DNA from: Arion vulgaris
Taxonomy: Eukaryota > Mollusca > Gastropoda > Stylommatophora > Arionidae
Direction of reading: 5' to 3'
NCBI GenBank assembly: GCA_020796225.1
Contig: CM036767.1
Span: forward strand, 24,496,100-24,560,099
DNA: 64,000 nucleotides
Shown here: piece by piece, positions 22,996 through 33,679 of the stretch
Layout: each line of letters opens with the position of its first letter
How positions within the stretch are numbered: position 1 is the first letter of the stretch
Position numbers and translations under genes: made by a program
Notes under the pieces: model-generated
The model's input: the letters and a program-made list of their open reading frames with translations, nothing else
Told to the model about the DNA's origin: nothing
Database searches by the model: none

Positions 22996-23159
22996 ACTTT
23001 ACTGACAGCAGAGGCCGAGAAAGTGCGGTGTTTCTCTAACGTTCTGTGGCTCAGACAGAAAGGGTGACCGGGACAACTGCCTTGCTATTATAAATGTCCT
23101 TCGTGATATTCTAACAGTGGAAAACGTTATATTGATTTCATAATAAAGAAGGATGTAGT

Positions 23160-23540
23160 AATTATTACATTTTATACATTTGAGATGTGGATATATAGAA
23201 GAATAGGCAGAGTTTCATGGACAGAAAAACAGACAAATAAACAAGTTTTAGGAAAATTAGGCATGAAGAAACAATTATTAAGAGAAATAAAGTTCAGACA
23301 AGTAAAGTATTTTGGGCACATAAAAGACATGACACCATGATAAAACATTTACTAGAGGGAAAGTTGAGGGGGGAAGAGCAAGAGGAAGACCTACAGATAA
23401 GTGGGAAGGAAACTTTAAGAAATGGTCAGGTTACAGTCTGGCAGTTTGCAACAACAAGGCGAAAGACAGAGGATGCTGGAGATTCATTGCAGCCAACCTT
23501 CGATGTGGAGACAGTTCCTGATGATGATGATGAGTAATTA
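23160..23540 (+). mobile_element. LINE family D 3' end with GAT tail
   Basis: Encodes TFEMWIYRRIGRVSWTEKQT, KQLLREIKFRQVKYFGH, a frameshift near 23330, then IKHLLEGKLRGEEQEED and AGDSLQPTFDVETVPDDDDE. The poly-Asp ending is the translated (GAT)n tail at 23519-23533. A nearly identical minus-strand copy is at 53560-53996. Confidence 0.75.
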
Positions 23541-23689
23541 TACTCAAATACAGCACTGTTCGTACTGTCTAAAATGTACAATAAGCACATGGTCGCCGTA
23601 CATTGGATATCGTCTGAGTGTGAAATACCAGGAATCGAGACAGCAGGCTGATTGACCAAGGATGTTGTCACAATAGAGCAAACTTATGT

Positions 23690-25520
23690 TATGCGATTGA
23701 CCTCATGGCACATTGGGCATTCCCATTCGTGCTCTGTTCTCTGCTACAGCAGCCATCCCAAAGTACATTTGCTCACAGTACCCATGAGAAGTTGATTACT
23801 ATATCTTCTCTCTCTACCACGAAGACGACACTGTCTGGCATGTCCAAACTTAACGCCTAATTCCCGAACTCGTTCCAGTGTCTGAGACGTGCCCATGTCA
23901 CACAATTGAGAGCGTACCGCATTGATGATATCGGCTCTGTCCATACTTCTACCCGCTTGAGTCGGGACATTGTTTGCAAGAGAGTCTGCACGCTCGTTAC
24001 CCCGCACTTCAGCATGTTCAGGCGTGTACAGCCAAGTCATTTTCTTGAGATGTGATCTCCAAGTGATGTCCACCCATTCCACACTCATACTTCCAGATTC
24101 AATCATTTGAAGCATATTCATCGTCTGATATGATAATCGTATGGGTAACCTGTTGCTCAGCCACCCATGACAAAGCCCTGGAGGAGCGGTGATCTCCATA
24201 GTCATGCTCGATGTCGTTGTCTCGAAAGTCCCGCAGTCCTCATGAAGTGTGCGACCGTTTCGTTGTGCTGAGTAAGCCCACGATGATCTGGTCCCAGGTT
24301 TGACAGAGCCATCGCTGTAGATAATGATATCACCTGGATGGGAGTGCTGACCAGCGAGGGCAAGAATGTCCGCATTGACGACGCCCGGGGACCATTCTCT
24401 ACAGCGGCATCCAAGTGTACTGACAACCCTGGTGTAATCAGTCATATCCTCTGATATAGGCATCCATTCTTCACCATGCCTCTGCTCATCTAGAGTCTTC
24501 TTCTTCGTCCTTCGCCCCCAGAGAAGCATAGGTCCGCAACCAAGGCCTTCCAAGCCCGCCTATCCAAGGCCATCTTTTCCAGATCTCGCCACTCTCTCCC
24601 CGTTTTTTTGCATTCCGTCTCTAACTCCCGTCTCCAGGTGTTTATGGGTCTTCCCTTACTTCTATTGCCCTGGAGGTTCCATCGGAGAGCCTGTCTCGTG
24701 ATGCTGTTAGGGGTTTCCTCAGTATGTGTCCTATCCATCGCCACCTTCTGCTCATTATCTCCTGTTCCACCTGCCGTTGTTCTGCACTATCCCACAGTTC
24801 TCTGTTTGTGATCTTGTCATACCATCTCAAATGGAGTATCCTGCGTAGGCATCTATTAATGAATGTCTGTAGCTTTTTGGTGTTCACCTTAGTCGTTCTC
24901 CATGTCTCCGCTCCATACAGGACAGACTTGACATTTGAGTTAAATATCATTATCTTAGTTTTGTTCCTAATCATTATTGAACTCCATATGTTCTTCAGAA
25001 TGGCAAATGCTGATCTTGCCTTTTGTATTCTAACCCTAACGTCTTCATCTGTGCCACCTTGAATGTTGATGACACTTCCCAGATATGTAAATGTGTCAAC
25101 CTCTTCTAGTGGTGATCCTCTCAGTAAGATTGGGTCTCTGGAACCAGCATTTAATCTCATTATCTTTGTTTTCTCCATCTAGAGTACAGACCTGTTTAAT
25201 AACATCCTCGGTCATCCAGGATCGGCCTCTTTTCAATCGCCTGCCCTTGTTTTCATTTATGGATTTGTGCAGAGGATGATTTGTGTCCGCAGAAACTCTC
25301 AGATAAGCTTTTACCTGTGCGACGTTGTGTCTCATGGCCATCGTTGACAATCCAAGGACATAGTGCATTGCTTCACATTAAGTGTCACGTGTGCAACAAA
25401 GTATAAGCCTCATCGCTTCATTTTGGATCCTGTCTAACCTATCCAGCGATGTTCTGCTTACTGTCAGAATACCAAGACCATAGTCCACCGCGTTCAGTGC
25501 GGTTACGTATCATCGGAGAA
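23690..25520 (-). mobile_element. LINE family J (RT-C and RNase H), split by a nested LINE
   Basis: From the right: LDRLDRIQNEAMRLILCCTR (about 25400), MAMRHNVAQVKAYLRVSAD (25345-25290), RGRSWMTEDVIKQVCTL (25220-25180). Then comes the insertion 24497-25175. After it, LDEQRHGEEWMPISEDMTDY resumes at 24486, followed by IIIYSDGSVKPGTRSSWAYS (RNase H), HAEVRGNERADSLANNV and CRLRGRERRYSNQLLMGTVS. The host frame is continuous across the insertion after removing one target duplication. The RNase H region stays open to 23744. Small frameshifts occur further upstream. Confidence 0.85.
24497..25175 (-). mobile_element. RTE-like LINE R nested in LINE J, 10-bp target duplication
   Basis: Minus strand, open from 25178 to 24645, encodes LEEVDTFTYLGSVINIQGGT, EDVRVRIQKARSAFAIL, LYGAETWRTTKVNTKKLQTF, INRCLRRILHLRWYDKI and RRWRWIGHILRKP. 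After a frameshift near 24690 it continues as ITRQALRWNLQGN and INTWRRELETECKKTGREWR and ends in a GAA-type tail at 24497-24512. CATCTAGAGT flanks it (24487-24496 and 25176-25185). It is the best copy of family R and matches the broken copy at 17640-18445. Confidence 0.85.
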
Positions 25521-25789
25521 TTTAGAAAAGGATGACCGAATAATCAGAAAGTCATCAATACGAGTACCAAAATGCGAGAAAATGGAAAAAATTGTCATTC
25601 TATGCCTGAAGGAATAGGGCATAATAGAATCGCAGCTACCGTACACACAATTCACGACTTGCAATCTAGCCATGTGTACATATACCACAGACTGCAGGTG
25701 CAGAGCGCAAACTTGAAACACTATCCTGAACAAACTGATCCATTTCACAACAATGAATGTGTAGTATTTTAAACGATCGAACAGAAGGG

Positions 25790-27200
25790 CATTTCAATAC
25801 AATTTTACCAACCTCAAAATTGCATTGGGAGAACCAGTGAAACATGTACAAACAAAGTACTATAGTTTTACAAAATACATAAACAGTGACGATAAACAGC
25901 AACGTTTCGACCAACAAGGCCTTTATCAAGCAAACGAACAAACAGGAGTGACAAATTAAAATGAAACACAAATGGACGACCAAATACCAACGTATCTAAG
26001 GAAAATCTGGAATAAAAACGAATAACGAAATAAATGTAACACAAAAACACACATAAAAACTAGAAATAGAACGGAAAAGAAACAATGAAACATCTAGTAA
26101 ATATATAACTTGAATACATGCAACATATACCCATATAGATTATAAAGCATGGGAAGAGAAAGTACTAAGAAGCATAAGAATGTAATACATGCAACATATA
26201 CCCAAAAAGGTGGAGGCTGCAGTAAAACTTTGAAAAATAGCTAAACACGTAAACACAAAGTACTACAGTTTTACAAAATACATCAACAGTGATACATTCA
26301 CATGTAATCGTCCATTTGTAGTGTTCCTCGAAATTCGTCATTCTTGTTGTAATGTTTGCTTGATAAAGGCCTTTTGGTCGAAACGTTGCTGTTTATCGTC
26401 ACTGTTGATGTATTTTGTAAAACTGTAGTACTTTGTGTTTACGTGTTTAACATATACCCATAGAGATTACAAAGCATGGGAAGAGAAAGTACTAAGAAGC
26501 ATAAGAATGTAATGCGTTGAGCCCGCGTGGTCGCAAGGTACCATACAAAGAAATCAACCGATTCTCCAGAGCAAATCGACTACGATCATCAGAGGAACAT
26601 GATCGGATGGCTATGACCTGGACATCGCAAGCTCCTGAATGGCCAGTATCATTGAAATGGGTAGCTACAGGGGTCACAGAGCATTGGCGTATATCGCGCA
26701 AGTGTTGGGCGAATCGGTCACTGAGTCTCCTGCCGGTTTCCCAATATAGGCCTTGTTGCACCGCTTGCAGATAATGGCATAGATAATATTACGGGACTCG
26801 CACGTGAAACTGTCTTCAACAACGAACGTGGCTTTTGGAAAAGACACCGTGCGGGTCTGTATTACATAAGCACACGTGTTGCAGCGCCGACGGCCACACT
26901 GGATGGTGCCAAAATGACTCTGGATGTTAGGCTTGAGGCGACTGTGAACCAACATATCCTTAAGGCTTCTGTCCCGTCTGTACGCCACCAAAGGATAGTG
27001 TTGGAAGATTGAACGTGTCTCAGGATCAGACTGAAGAATGGAGAGATGACGGAATAAGACTTTCTTCACAAGGGAACTATGAGGGTGGAAAGTTAAGACA
27101 TTGGGAGAACCTAGCTGGTGCTTCAGAATACATGCATTTTCATTGATATCTTTCTATGCAATAAGGAGATCTGAGCACATACGTTTAATTATTTACTGCA
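25790..27200 (-). mobile_element. Penelope-like element: RT tail, GIY-YIG nuclease, 3' UTR
   Basis: A minus-strand retroelement. Coding part 27069-26492: VLFRHLSILQSDPETRSIF, PLVAYRRDRSLKDMLVHSRL, CGRRRCNTCAYVI, then IIYAIICKRCNKAYIG and TGRRLSDRFAQHLRDIRQ. The last two form the GIY-YIG endonuclease that defines Penelope-like elements; its start is split by a frameshift near 26750. The C-terminus is GTLRPRGLNALHSYAS. The UTR (26490-25790) carries the GATAAAGGCC / GGTCGAAAC block at 25898-25930. The 5' part is missing beyond about 27200, next to the Tc1/mariner-like element. Another PLE end is inserted in the UTR. Confidence 0.85.
26205..26448. mobile_element. Inverted PLE 3' end inserted in a PLE, 12-bp target duplication
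   Basis: Flanked by AACATATACCCA (26193-26204 and 26449-26460). The arms 26243-26292 and 26399-26448 are perfect 50-nt inverted copies of the PLE 3' terminus. A single hammerhead-like motif lies in the loop side at 26359-26390. The structure is a smaller version of 18566-19445. Confidence 0.85.
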
Positions 27201-27242
27201 TTGCAATGATGATGGTCCTATCAATCAGTTTAAAAGAGATAT

Positions 27243-28864
27243 TATAGTCTGTCCATTAATTCGTGAGCACGTTTGAAATTGATTTTCTCGAAAACTACCT
27301 GTTGGATCTCAGTGATTTTTGCAAGCAGCCTTAGAATATCCATGACGCTAGAGAAATATTTTTCCAAGAAAATTTGATGTAGTTTGAAATATTTCTTCTT
27401 CAGGTTATATTAAAATCAACCTCACCGGATTGTCACAATAGTAACAGATTTACGGTACACAGACGCGTTGTTCTAAAAATACATTATGGTAACAATGAAA
27501 TATCGTGAATTTCACGAAATCCCGTGCACCTAACCCAGTCGACTTTGAAAGCGGAAAGCATATGACATTATAATTTGGATACCGTTGTATAGTCATAGGT
27601 GTATCTCGCTATTTGTATGAAGCTATTGTATCATATTTGTTGGCTTATCAAAACTGACATTGATATCACATTCGTAATGAAGTGCACATTTATAACAATG
27701 CAGAAGGTTACAGTTTTATATACCAACACTTCCGTAGGAATCTAAGAGGTCATCTATATTGCGATATTCATAATCCTGAGAAACGAACGCAACTGGCGCT
27801 TGGTCTGAATAGAGAATCCTTTTCCGATGGATTAAACAGGACACAAAGTGCACTAATGTCAAACAAGGAAGGAAAAGAACAATTGACGACTTTGACATAG
27901 ATGTCATAAGACAGGAGCTCTTGAAAATGTTTGCGACAAATCAACTTGTTACTCTCAGGAAACTGAAATTAAAACTGCAATCAGATTGCAGCATAGACAT
28001 TTCTAAAAGTACTCTATGGAAAATTGTAAGAGCCGCCGGCTTCACCTTCAGAAAAACTATAGGCGGCAGGAATATTATTGTGAAAAGCCACATTTAATTG
28101 CTGCCCGAAGTAAATACCTGAGGCAGATCCGTGAGCGGCGGAGGCAAGGCTATGATATTGTATATTTGGACGAATCCTGGGTCAATGCTCACCACACCAA
28201 TGCTAAAGAATGGCAATCAGTAGACGGTGAACAGTAAAGAAAAATACCAAGCAGCAAAGGCCAGCGTATTATACTAACACATGCAGGAAGCAGTGAAGAA
28301 GGTCTTGTCCATGACGCTGGAATTATTTTCCAATCAAAAAGTACCGACGGTAGGGACTACCACACAGAAATGAATGGACATATTTTCAGGTACTGGATGG
28401 AGAAAGATCTACTTCCAATTCTAAACAGACCATCATGCTTGGTAATGGATAATGCATCCTATCACAACGCAGTATCAGCGGAAGACAAAGTACCAACTGC
28501 ATCAAATACAAAAGATCAAATTAGGACTTGGCTTGCTAAGGAAAATGTCAGCAAATAAAGGGCAGCACACTTAATTACTTGACCTATCAAGTTAATATGG
28601 AGATACACCTATGAATAGAATTGACATGGACAAATTCTAGGGATACTGTAAAATCTAAAATTTGAGCCCCCGTATTTGCAATTGTCATAAAAGATCAAAG
28701 GAATTCGCCGATGTGCAAAATCCGTAGCATCTATGGACTACTGGTTAGCTTTATTTTAGCGTCATGGATATTCTAAGGCTGCATGCAAAAATCACTGAGA
28801 TCCAACAGGTAGTTTTCGAGAAAATCAATTTCAAACGTGCTCACGAATTAATGGACAGACTATA
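27243..28864 (+). mobile_element. Tc1/mariner-like DNA transposon with 108-bp inverted ends
   Basis: 27243-27350 and 28757-28864 are inverted copies with about one difference in 108 positions. Both outer ends read TATAGTCTGTCC, consistent with a TA target duplication. Inside is a decayed DDE transposase. The near-identity of the ends suggests a recent insertion, while the internal frame is broken, so the copy was probably mobilised by another element's transposase. Confidence 0.85.
27682..28558 (+). pseudogene. IS630/Tc1/mariner-type DDE transposase, broken
   Basis: The N-terminal part includes DDFDIDVIRQELLKMFATNQ and ISKSTLWKIVRAAGF, a helix-turn-helix. The catalytic part has DIVYLDESWVNAHH (first Asp), an in-frame TAA at 28236, SSKGQRIILTHAGS, and CLVMDNASYHNA (second Asp). 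It stops at 28556-28558, short of a clear third acidic residue, and a frameshift separates the segments near 27885 and 28080. Motif spacing fits the Tc1/mariner superfamily, but which subfamily is not clear. Confidence 0.7.
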
Positions 28865-28879
28865 GCTACGTGACTTTTT

Positions 28880-29090
28880 AACTGGACGTTTAACTACCAA
28901 AACCTTTGTTAACTGAACTATTAACTATAATACTCATTCTACTTAGATAAGAAACGATCAGACCAGTTTAACACTGGACAATTAATAACCAGACCAGTAC
29001 TATCATGATAGTTAATTACCATAGCCCTCCTAACTGGATAACTTAACTATCATAGCTCTAATACCTGGATAATTTAACTACTATAAGAAA
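28880..29090. repeat. Irregular AT-rich tandem repeats
   Basis: About five degenerate units of 40-50 bp, built around AACTGGA and TTAACTA and ATAG, lie between the Tc1/mariner-like element and the NFU1 start. They are about 270 bp upstream of the NFU1 ATG and could overlap its promoter. No TATA box or other core element is convincing. Confidence 0.45.
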
Positions 29091-29363
29091 AACGAGTTGT
29101 GGCTGAATTAAATTTAGGCCCTATTTTCCCAGTGTAGGTGTATGTACAAATTCATCTGCAGTTTTCTTAATTATTAACAGATTTTACGAGTATTATACCA
29201 TTTTGTAGGTAAATGAATTTTATTTAAGATCGTTCTAACATAAATAAATAGTGGCGTACACCCCCAGCGGCTTATAGGACAATCTTTTATTGTTTCTAGT
29301 GCACTAGTGGTGTTTGGCTTTAAATCAAATCTTTAATCTGGCCACCCTGATTTGAGATTTAAA

Positions 29364-29439
29364 ATGGCGACTTCAATGAGAACATTATCCAACAAACTGC
29401 GTTTGATCAACAGAGCCATATCTGTTTCAGCAAAGTACG
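29364..29439 (+). CDS. NFU1: NFU1 exon 1: start codon and mitochondrial presequence
   Basis: First coding exon of the mitochondrial iron-sulfur scaffold. ATG at 29364 opens 25 codons plus one base, rich in Arg, Lys, Ser, Thr and Leu and lacking acidic residues, as expected of a matrix-targeting presequence. It ends at a GT donor (29440, GTAAAT) in phase 1. The single leftover G completes a Val codon with the first two bases of the exon at 41837, giving a Val-Arg-Ser-Met run that matches the VR-x-MFIQ junction of animal NFU1. The assignment rests on this phase match and the presequence character, because presequences are not conserved. A 12.4-kb intron follows. Confidence 0.72.
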
Positions 29440-29830
29440 GTAAATGTCAACATTACTTATGTGTTTCTTATGCAGGCTATATTGAGTACTGTACTCACTG
29501 ATCAGTATTACTATTATAGTTACAGTAGTACAGTACTGTTGCTATAAGCTTTTTAGTGGTACTGTTTTTTGTCTCGTGTAAAGACTAAACTTTAGTACTT
29601 TAGTCTAAAGTAAACACTAAAAAAACACATCAGGCTCTATCATAATCATATATACTATAGTATAGTATATAGACTTTCATCCGATGCATTCATTTCCAAT
29701 TCGTCTTATCATGTTCTGTATTTACAGTCTCCTTGAAATTTTTCTTTTTCCTGATATGAAAAACCCTTTCATGATTGCCTTTTTATGCCTTGGCCTTGAG
29801 ATGTTTTGCATGACCAATGTGGTCCAATGC

Positions 29831-30053
29831 ATCCAAACTTCACAGTATATGAGTATACAGTATACAGAGTCTTCTACAACAGAACATCGGAAAGAAGGCA
29901 AGAGGAAGACCACGGAAAAGATGGTTAGATGGCGTAGCAGAATCATCTGAAAGAGCAAAGATAACAAGCCACCAGAACAGCGCAAGACAAAAACAGAAAA
30001 CCACGACACTGGGCAACAACCCGGTAGCAGTGTGACGACAAAAGAAGAAGAAG
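29831..30053 (+). mobile_element. LINE family E 3' end, 15-bp target duplication
   Basis: A 223-bp 5'-truncated insertion in NFU1 intron 1 that encodes GRPRKRWLDGVAESSERAKI and then NSARQKQKTTTLGNNPVAV, the end of a LINE ORF2, followed by a (GAA)n tail. AATGTGGTCCAATGC flanks it exactly (29816-29830 and 30054-30068). Other family E copies: 33236-33385, 33407-33645 and 35015-35257 (minus). Confidence 0.9.
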
Positions 30054-30129
30054 AATGTGGTCCAATGCTTACCTAACCTTGCATTGTCCTACTAGGCAAC
30101 TTCTTTTCTGTGTCCAAGATATTTTAATG

Positions 30130-30450
30130 ACATTCAGTTCTTCTTCTTCAAACACTCCATATCGACCACTTGTTAACCACTCTGTGTGATTTGTATGTGA
30201 TCTGAGCCTAAGAGCGATTGTACGTTGTGCCAGTTATGCGCCTACAAGTAGGCCAGCACATCCGATTTCTGCAGTGCTTTTTATTTACTAGGGTAGCTTC
30301 CCTAGGTTCTACATCAGTCTCCTCTTACGAATGCCTTGTAAATCGCAGTAGTACTATTATTTGCTTACCCAGCAGGCCCCAGCACCACACGGGCGGCTCA
30401 GTTCTATAAGGCTCATCCTACTGATATCATGCTACCCTATAATTGCAAGG
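30130..30450 (-). mobile_element. Repeat S, copy 2
   Basis: Reverse-complement copy of repeat S, starting with a TTCTTCTTCTTC tail at about 30138. It carries the same landmarks (CCACTCTGTGTGAT, GCTTTTTATTTACTAG, CTTACGAA). It extends about 80 bp further 5' than copy 1, through CCAGCACCACACGGG, so copy 1 is 5'-truncated. No target duplication was identified. Confidence 0.65.
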
Positions 30451-30899
30451 TTCGTTAAACTATTGCTAACAGCGACCTCCCCACAAGTGCTTCATTCCAT
30501 ATAACTGTCTAGATAGCTGTGTAGATAAACCTGCATTTTACATGCTCCACAAATACAACAATCCTGGAAGACCTATTGCTTCAGCATGCTCTTTGGAACT
30601 TGCTCTTTGGAAGCTGTTTCTGATCTAAACGGTGTTTTCCATCCCATAGTTATACTACTATCATTTTTGAAGGATACATTGATAGTTTTTTCTTCCATCA
30701 AGTTGTCACCTGACTGTACCTACCATCTCTTTCTGTTTGATGTCTGCTCATTGTACACCTCTATATCTCATTCTGACAGTCTGTTTCAGTTTGGAATATC
30801 TTCATTGCACTCCGGTCATGTCTATAGGTGCTCCAATCTCCTTTGCAATATCTCCAACAGCATACAGCGACTGACCGTACCAGTTCGATTTTGATTGAT

Positions 30900-31640
30900 G
30901 AATGCTTTTCTTGCTACTCCAATCTTCAAACCCAGCTCCTACAATCTAGTAGTTGACGTGGATTGGTTTAAATAAAATTCTTCTTTGCGGCCACACTCTA
31001 TGAGGACATTCAAAATATCAGCTCTATCCATTGGCTGGCCATTTGATATGGTGGCAGAGCCAGCCAGCCTGTCTGCTCTCTCATTGCCAAGCACCCATGT
31101 GCGCCCGAATGAAGATAAGTGGAATTCTGCAAATTATTGATGCATGTAGTGATTCAGTCTATTGCCTGGGCACTAAACCAGCCTCCACCTTGCGGATCAT
31201 ATTCAATGAATCACTCAGATTGCACGCATGAGTGTAGTTTTGTGACTCCAGCCAGCGTAGTGCATTAGCCACCGCCAGTACCTCCATTGTCACGCTGCTT
31301 GTTGTCATACGAAATGCACCACTGGCTTCCTAAACCATTCTGCCACACAGGCTTGCAGAGAAGGCCCATGCAGACTTTTCTTGACGCAGTACCGATCCAT
31401 CCATGTAAATCACGTCACCTTCATTGCAGTTTTCATCAATGATAGCCTTGACATTTACATCCAACGTCACGGAATTCCTCTCTTTGCAACTTTTGTCAAA
31501 TTTAATGATGGTGGAAAAAGTGTTCTCGTATATTGAAGTCATCTCACTCGTGTGCTGCCAGGGCCGTAAGGGAAGCAAAGAATAGTACCATTGCGACCTC
31601 CAATGCATGTCGTAAGAGTTGACTAATGTAGGCACTAGGG
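30900..31640 (-). mobile_element. LINE family J RNase H fragment inside the PLE
   Basis: The minus strand encodes EGDVIYMDGSVLRQEKSAWA (RNase H), a stop at about 31330, then TTSSVTMEVLAVANALRWLE, the family J helix, and an AHMGAWQ and SRQAG block near 31090. Stops and frameshifts are scattered. Related to 23690-24486. Confidence 0.65.
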
Positions 31641-31800
31641 ATGCTACTCTAGTAAATAAAAAGCAGCGCAGAAATCGGATAACTGGCGCATAACTGGTAC
31701 AATGTACAATCGCTCTTACGCTCAGATCACATACAAATCACACAGAGTGGTTGACAAGTGGTTGATATGGAGCGTTCAAAGAAGAAGAAGAAGAAGAAGG
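31565..31800 (+). mobile_element. Repeat S, copy 3, long (GAA)n tail
   Basis: Plus-strand repeat S with GGGAAGCAAAGAATAGTACC, the GTCGTAAGAG landmark, GAGTGGTTGACAAGTGG, and a (GAA)n tail of about seven units at 31780-31800. It adjoins the family J fragment. No clean target duplication was found. Confidence 0.7.
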
Positions 31801-32929
31801 CATCTGACAGTCTACGAGCTTCTAAGTTCTTTCTTGATAGAAGAATTAATCCGTCTTCACCCCTGCTTTCACTCATTATACTTAACTAGTTTGTTGTCTC
31901 AACTCTTTTGAGTTCAGTGGCCAATTTTTTTACTAGATCAGTTAGTGTCGCCTTTGTATCAAAATGGAAACTACCTATGTTTGTCTGTTCATGGGTTATC
32001 TTGAACACCAAGTATGGAGTACTTATGATGATCCTCATACATATCCGTTTATCATAGGTACATTTATGACGGTATTGACATCACTGATATGATTGAGGGT
32101 GATTTGTTCCACATCATCAATTTCATTAATGATTTCAATTCTGCTATTTGGTTACCTCTCACATCTTGTGCTATCTTTCTGGACTTCTCTCACTATTCAC
32201 CAGTACTGTATTAAAACATCAGTATATTATGAGACTACTTATTGACAGTTTTTACCTCGACACCTGTTCCGATTCGCAGGCTTGTCAGGACTCTTTGCCA
32301 TTCTTACAACTTTTGTTTTGTGTCTTCGTCACCTGTGTAGCAAGGATGATGTCTTTCCTGACTGATCATTTGGAAGCTCGTGACATCCAGGTCATTGCCA
32401 TCCAATCATGTTCCTCTGAGGATCAAAGTTTATTAAAGAGAAAATCATGTTATATCTTCATATGATATTTTGCATTCTCTTGGACTCAATACACTACATT
32501 CCTATGCTTCTTGATATTGTCTCTTATGCTACCTAGTATAAGTGTATATATACTAAATGTCTATATTTTTTAACATTAATTTTGTATTGTTAATTTTTGT
32601 ATTTTTCATTTCTAGTTTTTCACTTTTTTTCATTTTTAGTCAGATATTTTCATTCTAGGCAGTTAGAAATCCATCGTTTCCCTTTATCTATGGTTTCTGT
32701 TATATAGAACCATCATCTTGCACCCAATATTGCACTTGTATCCTTTGCTTGATTAAATCCTTTTGTGTGAAACTTTGCTGTTTTTTGTGCTTTGTAAAAC
32801 TACTTTACTTTGTATTTATTTATTTCACCATCTGTAAGGACAACATTCACTGCAATTAAAGAGCTGTTCATTTCTGTTCTCCTGATCGACATCCTCACAT
32901 TTTAGACACATCAAAACATTCTGTCCTTC

Positions 32930-33120
32930 AATGCTGCAGTAACCTCAGTGTTCACGCACTCACCGTACCCAAGTAATGTTGGTTGGCATATCTTCTCTCG
33001 CTACCCCGCAGACATCGCCAGTGAGCTTGTTCATGCGTAACCCACATTTCAATCAGGTGATTGGATGTCACCCACTTTGTGTTACCAGAGCCAAACATGG
33101 ACAATGAGTAAAACGCGTTT
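32930..33120 (-). mobile_element. LINE family J C-terminal fragment
   Basis: The minus strand encodes HEQAHWRCLRGSERRYANQH followed by YLGTVSA, matching the extreme family J C-terminus at 23744-23850. Only this tail remains. Confidence 0.6.
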
Positions 33121-33235
33121 GCAAAAAATAACCACATGTTAAATGCGGTGCCTGAGAAAAATTACCAACACCAGAAAAGACAGAGTCGTCGACATAAGAA
33201 AGAAAGATGGCACAGAACCTTGCTTTAATTACATT

Positions 33236-33385
33236 GATAAGATGGTTAGATGGCGTAGCAGAATCATGTGAAAGAGCAAAGATAACAATCACACAAGCCA
33301 CCAGAACAGCACAAGACAAAAACAGAAAACCACGACACTGGGCAACAACCCGGTAGCAGTGTGACGACAAAAGAAGAAGAAGAAG
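33236..33385 (+). mobile_element. LINE family E 3' end, second copy
   Basis: About 150 bp matching 29880-30053, from a RWLDGVAESCERA-equivalent block to the (GAA)n tail at 33370-33384. A third copy follows directly. Confidence 0.75.
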
Positions 33386-33406
33386 ATAAACAATGAATGA
33401 AGTGGT

Positions 33407-33645
33407 TTAGCCATTTAATAAGAATACATCCAGATTCCATGGTATACAGAGTTTTCTACAACAGAACATCAGAAAAGAAGGCGAGAGTAGGACCATGAAA
33501 AAGATGGCTAGGTGGAATAGCAGAATCCTGTCAAAAGCAAAAATAACAATCACCCAAGCCACCAGAACAGCACAAGACAGAAACAGAAAACCACGACGCT
33601 GAGCAACAACCCGGTAACAGTGGGACGACAAAAGAAGAAGAAAAA
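33407..33645 (+). mobile_element. LINE family E 3' end, third copy
   Basis: A longer family E end, starting at TGGTTTAGCCATTTAATAAG (the FxHLIRIHP region) and finishing in a GAA tail near 33635-33645. It contains the same GNNPV-equivalent terminal block. The two copies lie head-to-tail, about 20 bp apart. Confidence 0.75.
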
Positions 33646-33679
33646 TTGAATGTCTCTGATTATGTTTCTATATATGGGA

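Larger units (their letters stand above)
30530..32840 (+). mobile_element. Penelope-like element, + strand, decayed and split
   Basis: Pieces of one PLE protein appear in order: FYMLHKYNNPGRPIASACSL (30538-30600), FDVCSLYTSISHSDSLFQF (30738, catalytic Asp of RT motif A), a GTKMETTYVCLFMGYLE-like block (31955), RYIYDGIDITDMIEGDLFH (32059; RYIDD motif C, with the first catalytic Asp changed to Tyr), ARDIQVIAIQSCSSEDQSLL (32373) and a 3' UTR with the degraded hammerhead-like block at 32748-32784. Between 30890 and 31850 lie a family J LINE fragment and repeat S, so the PLE was interrupted. Confidence 0.75.
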
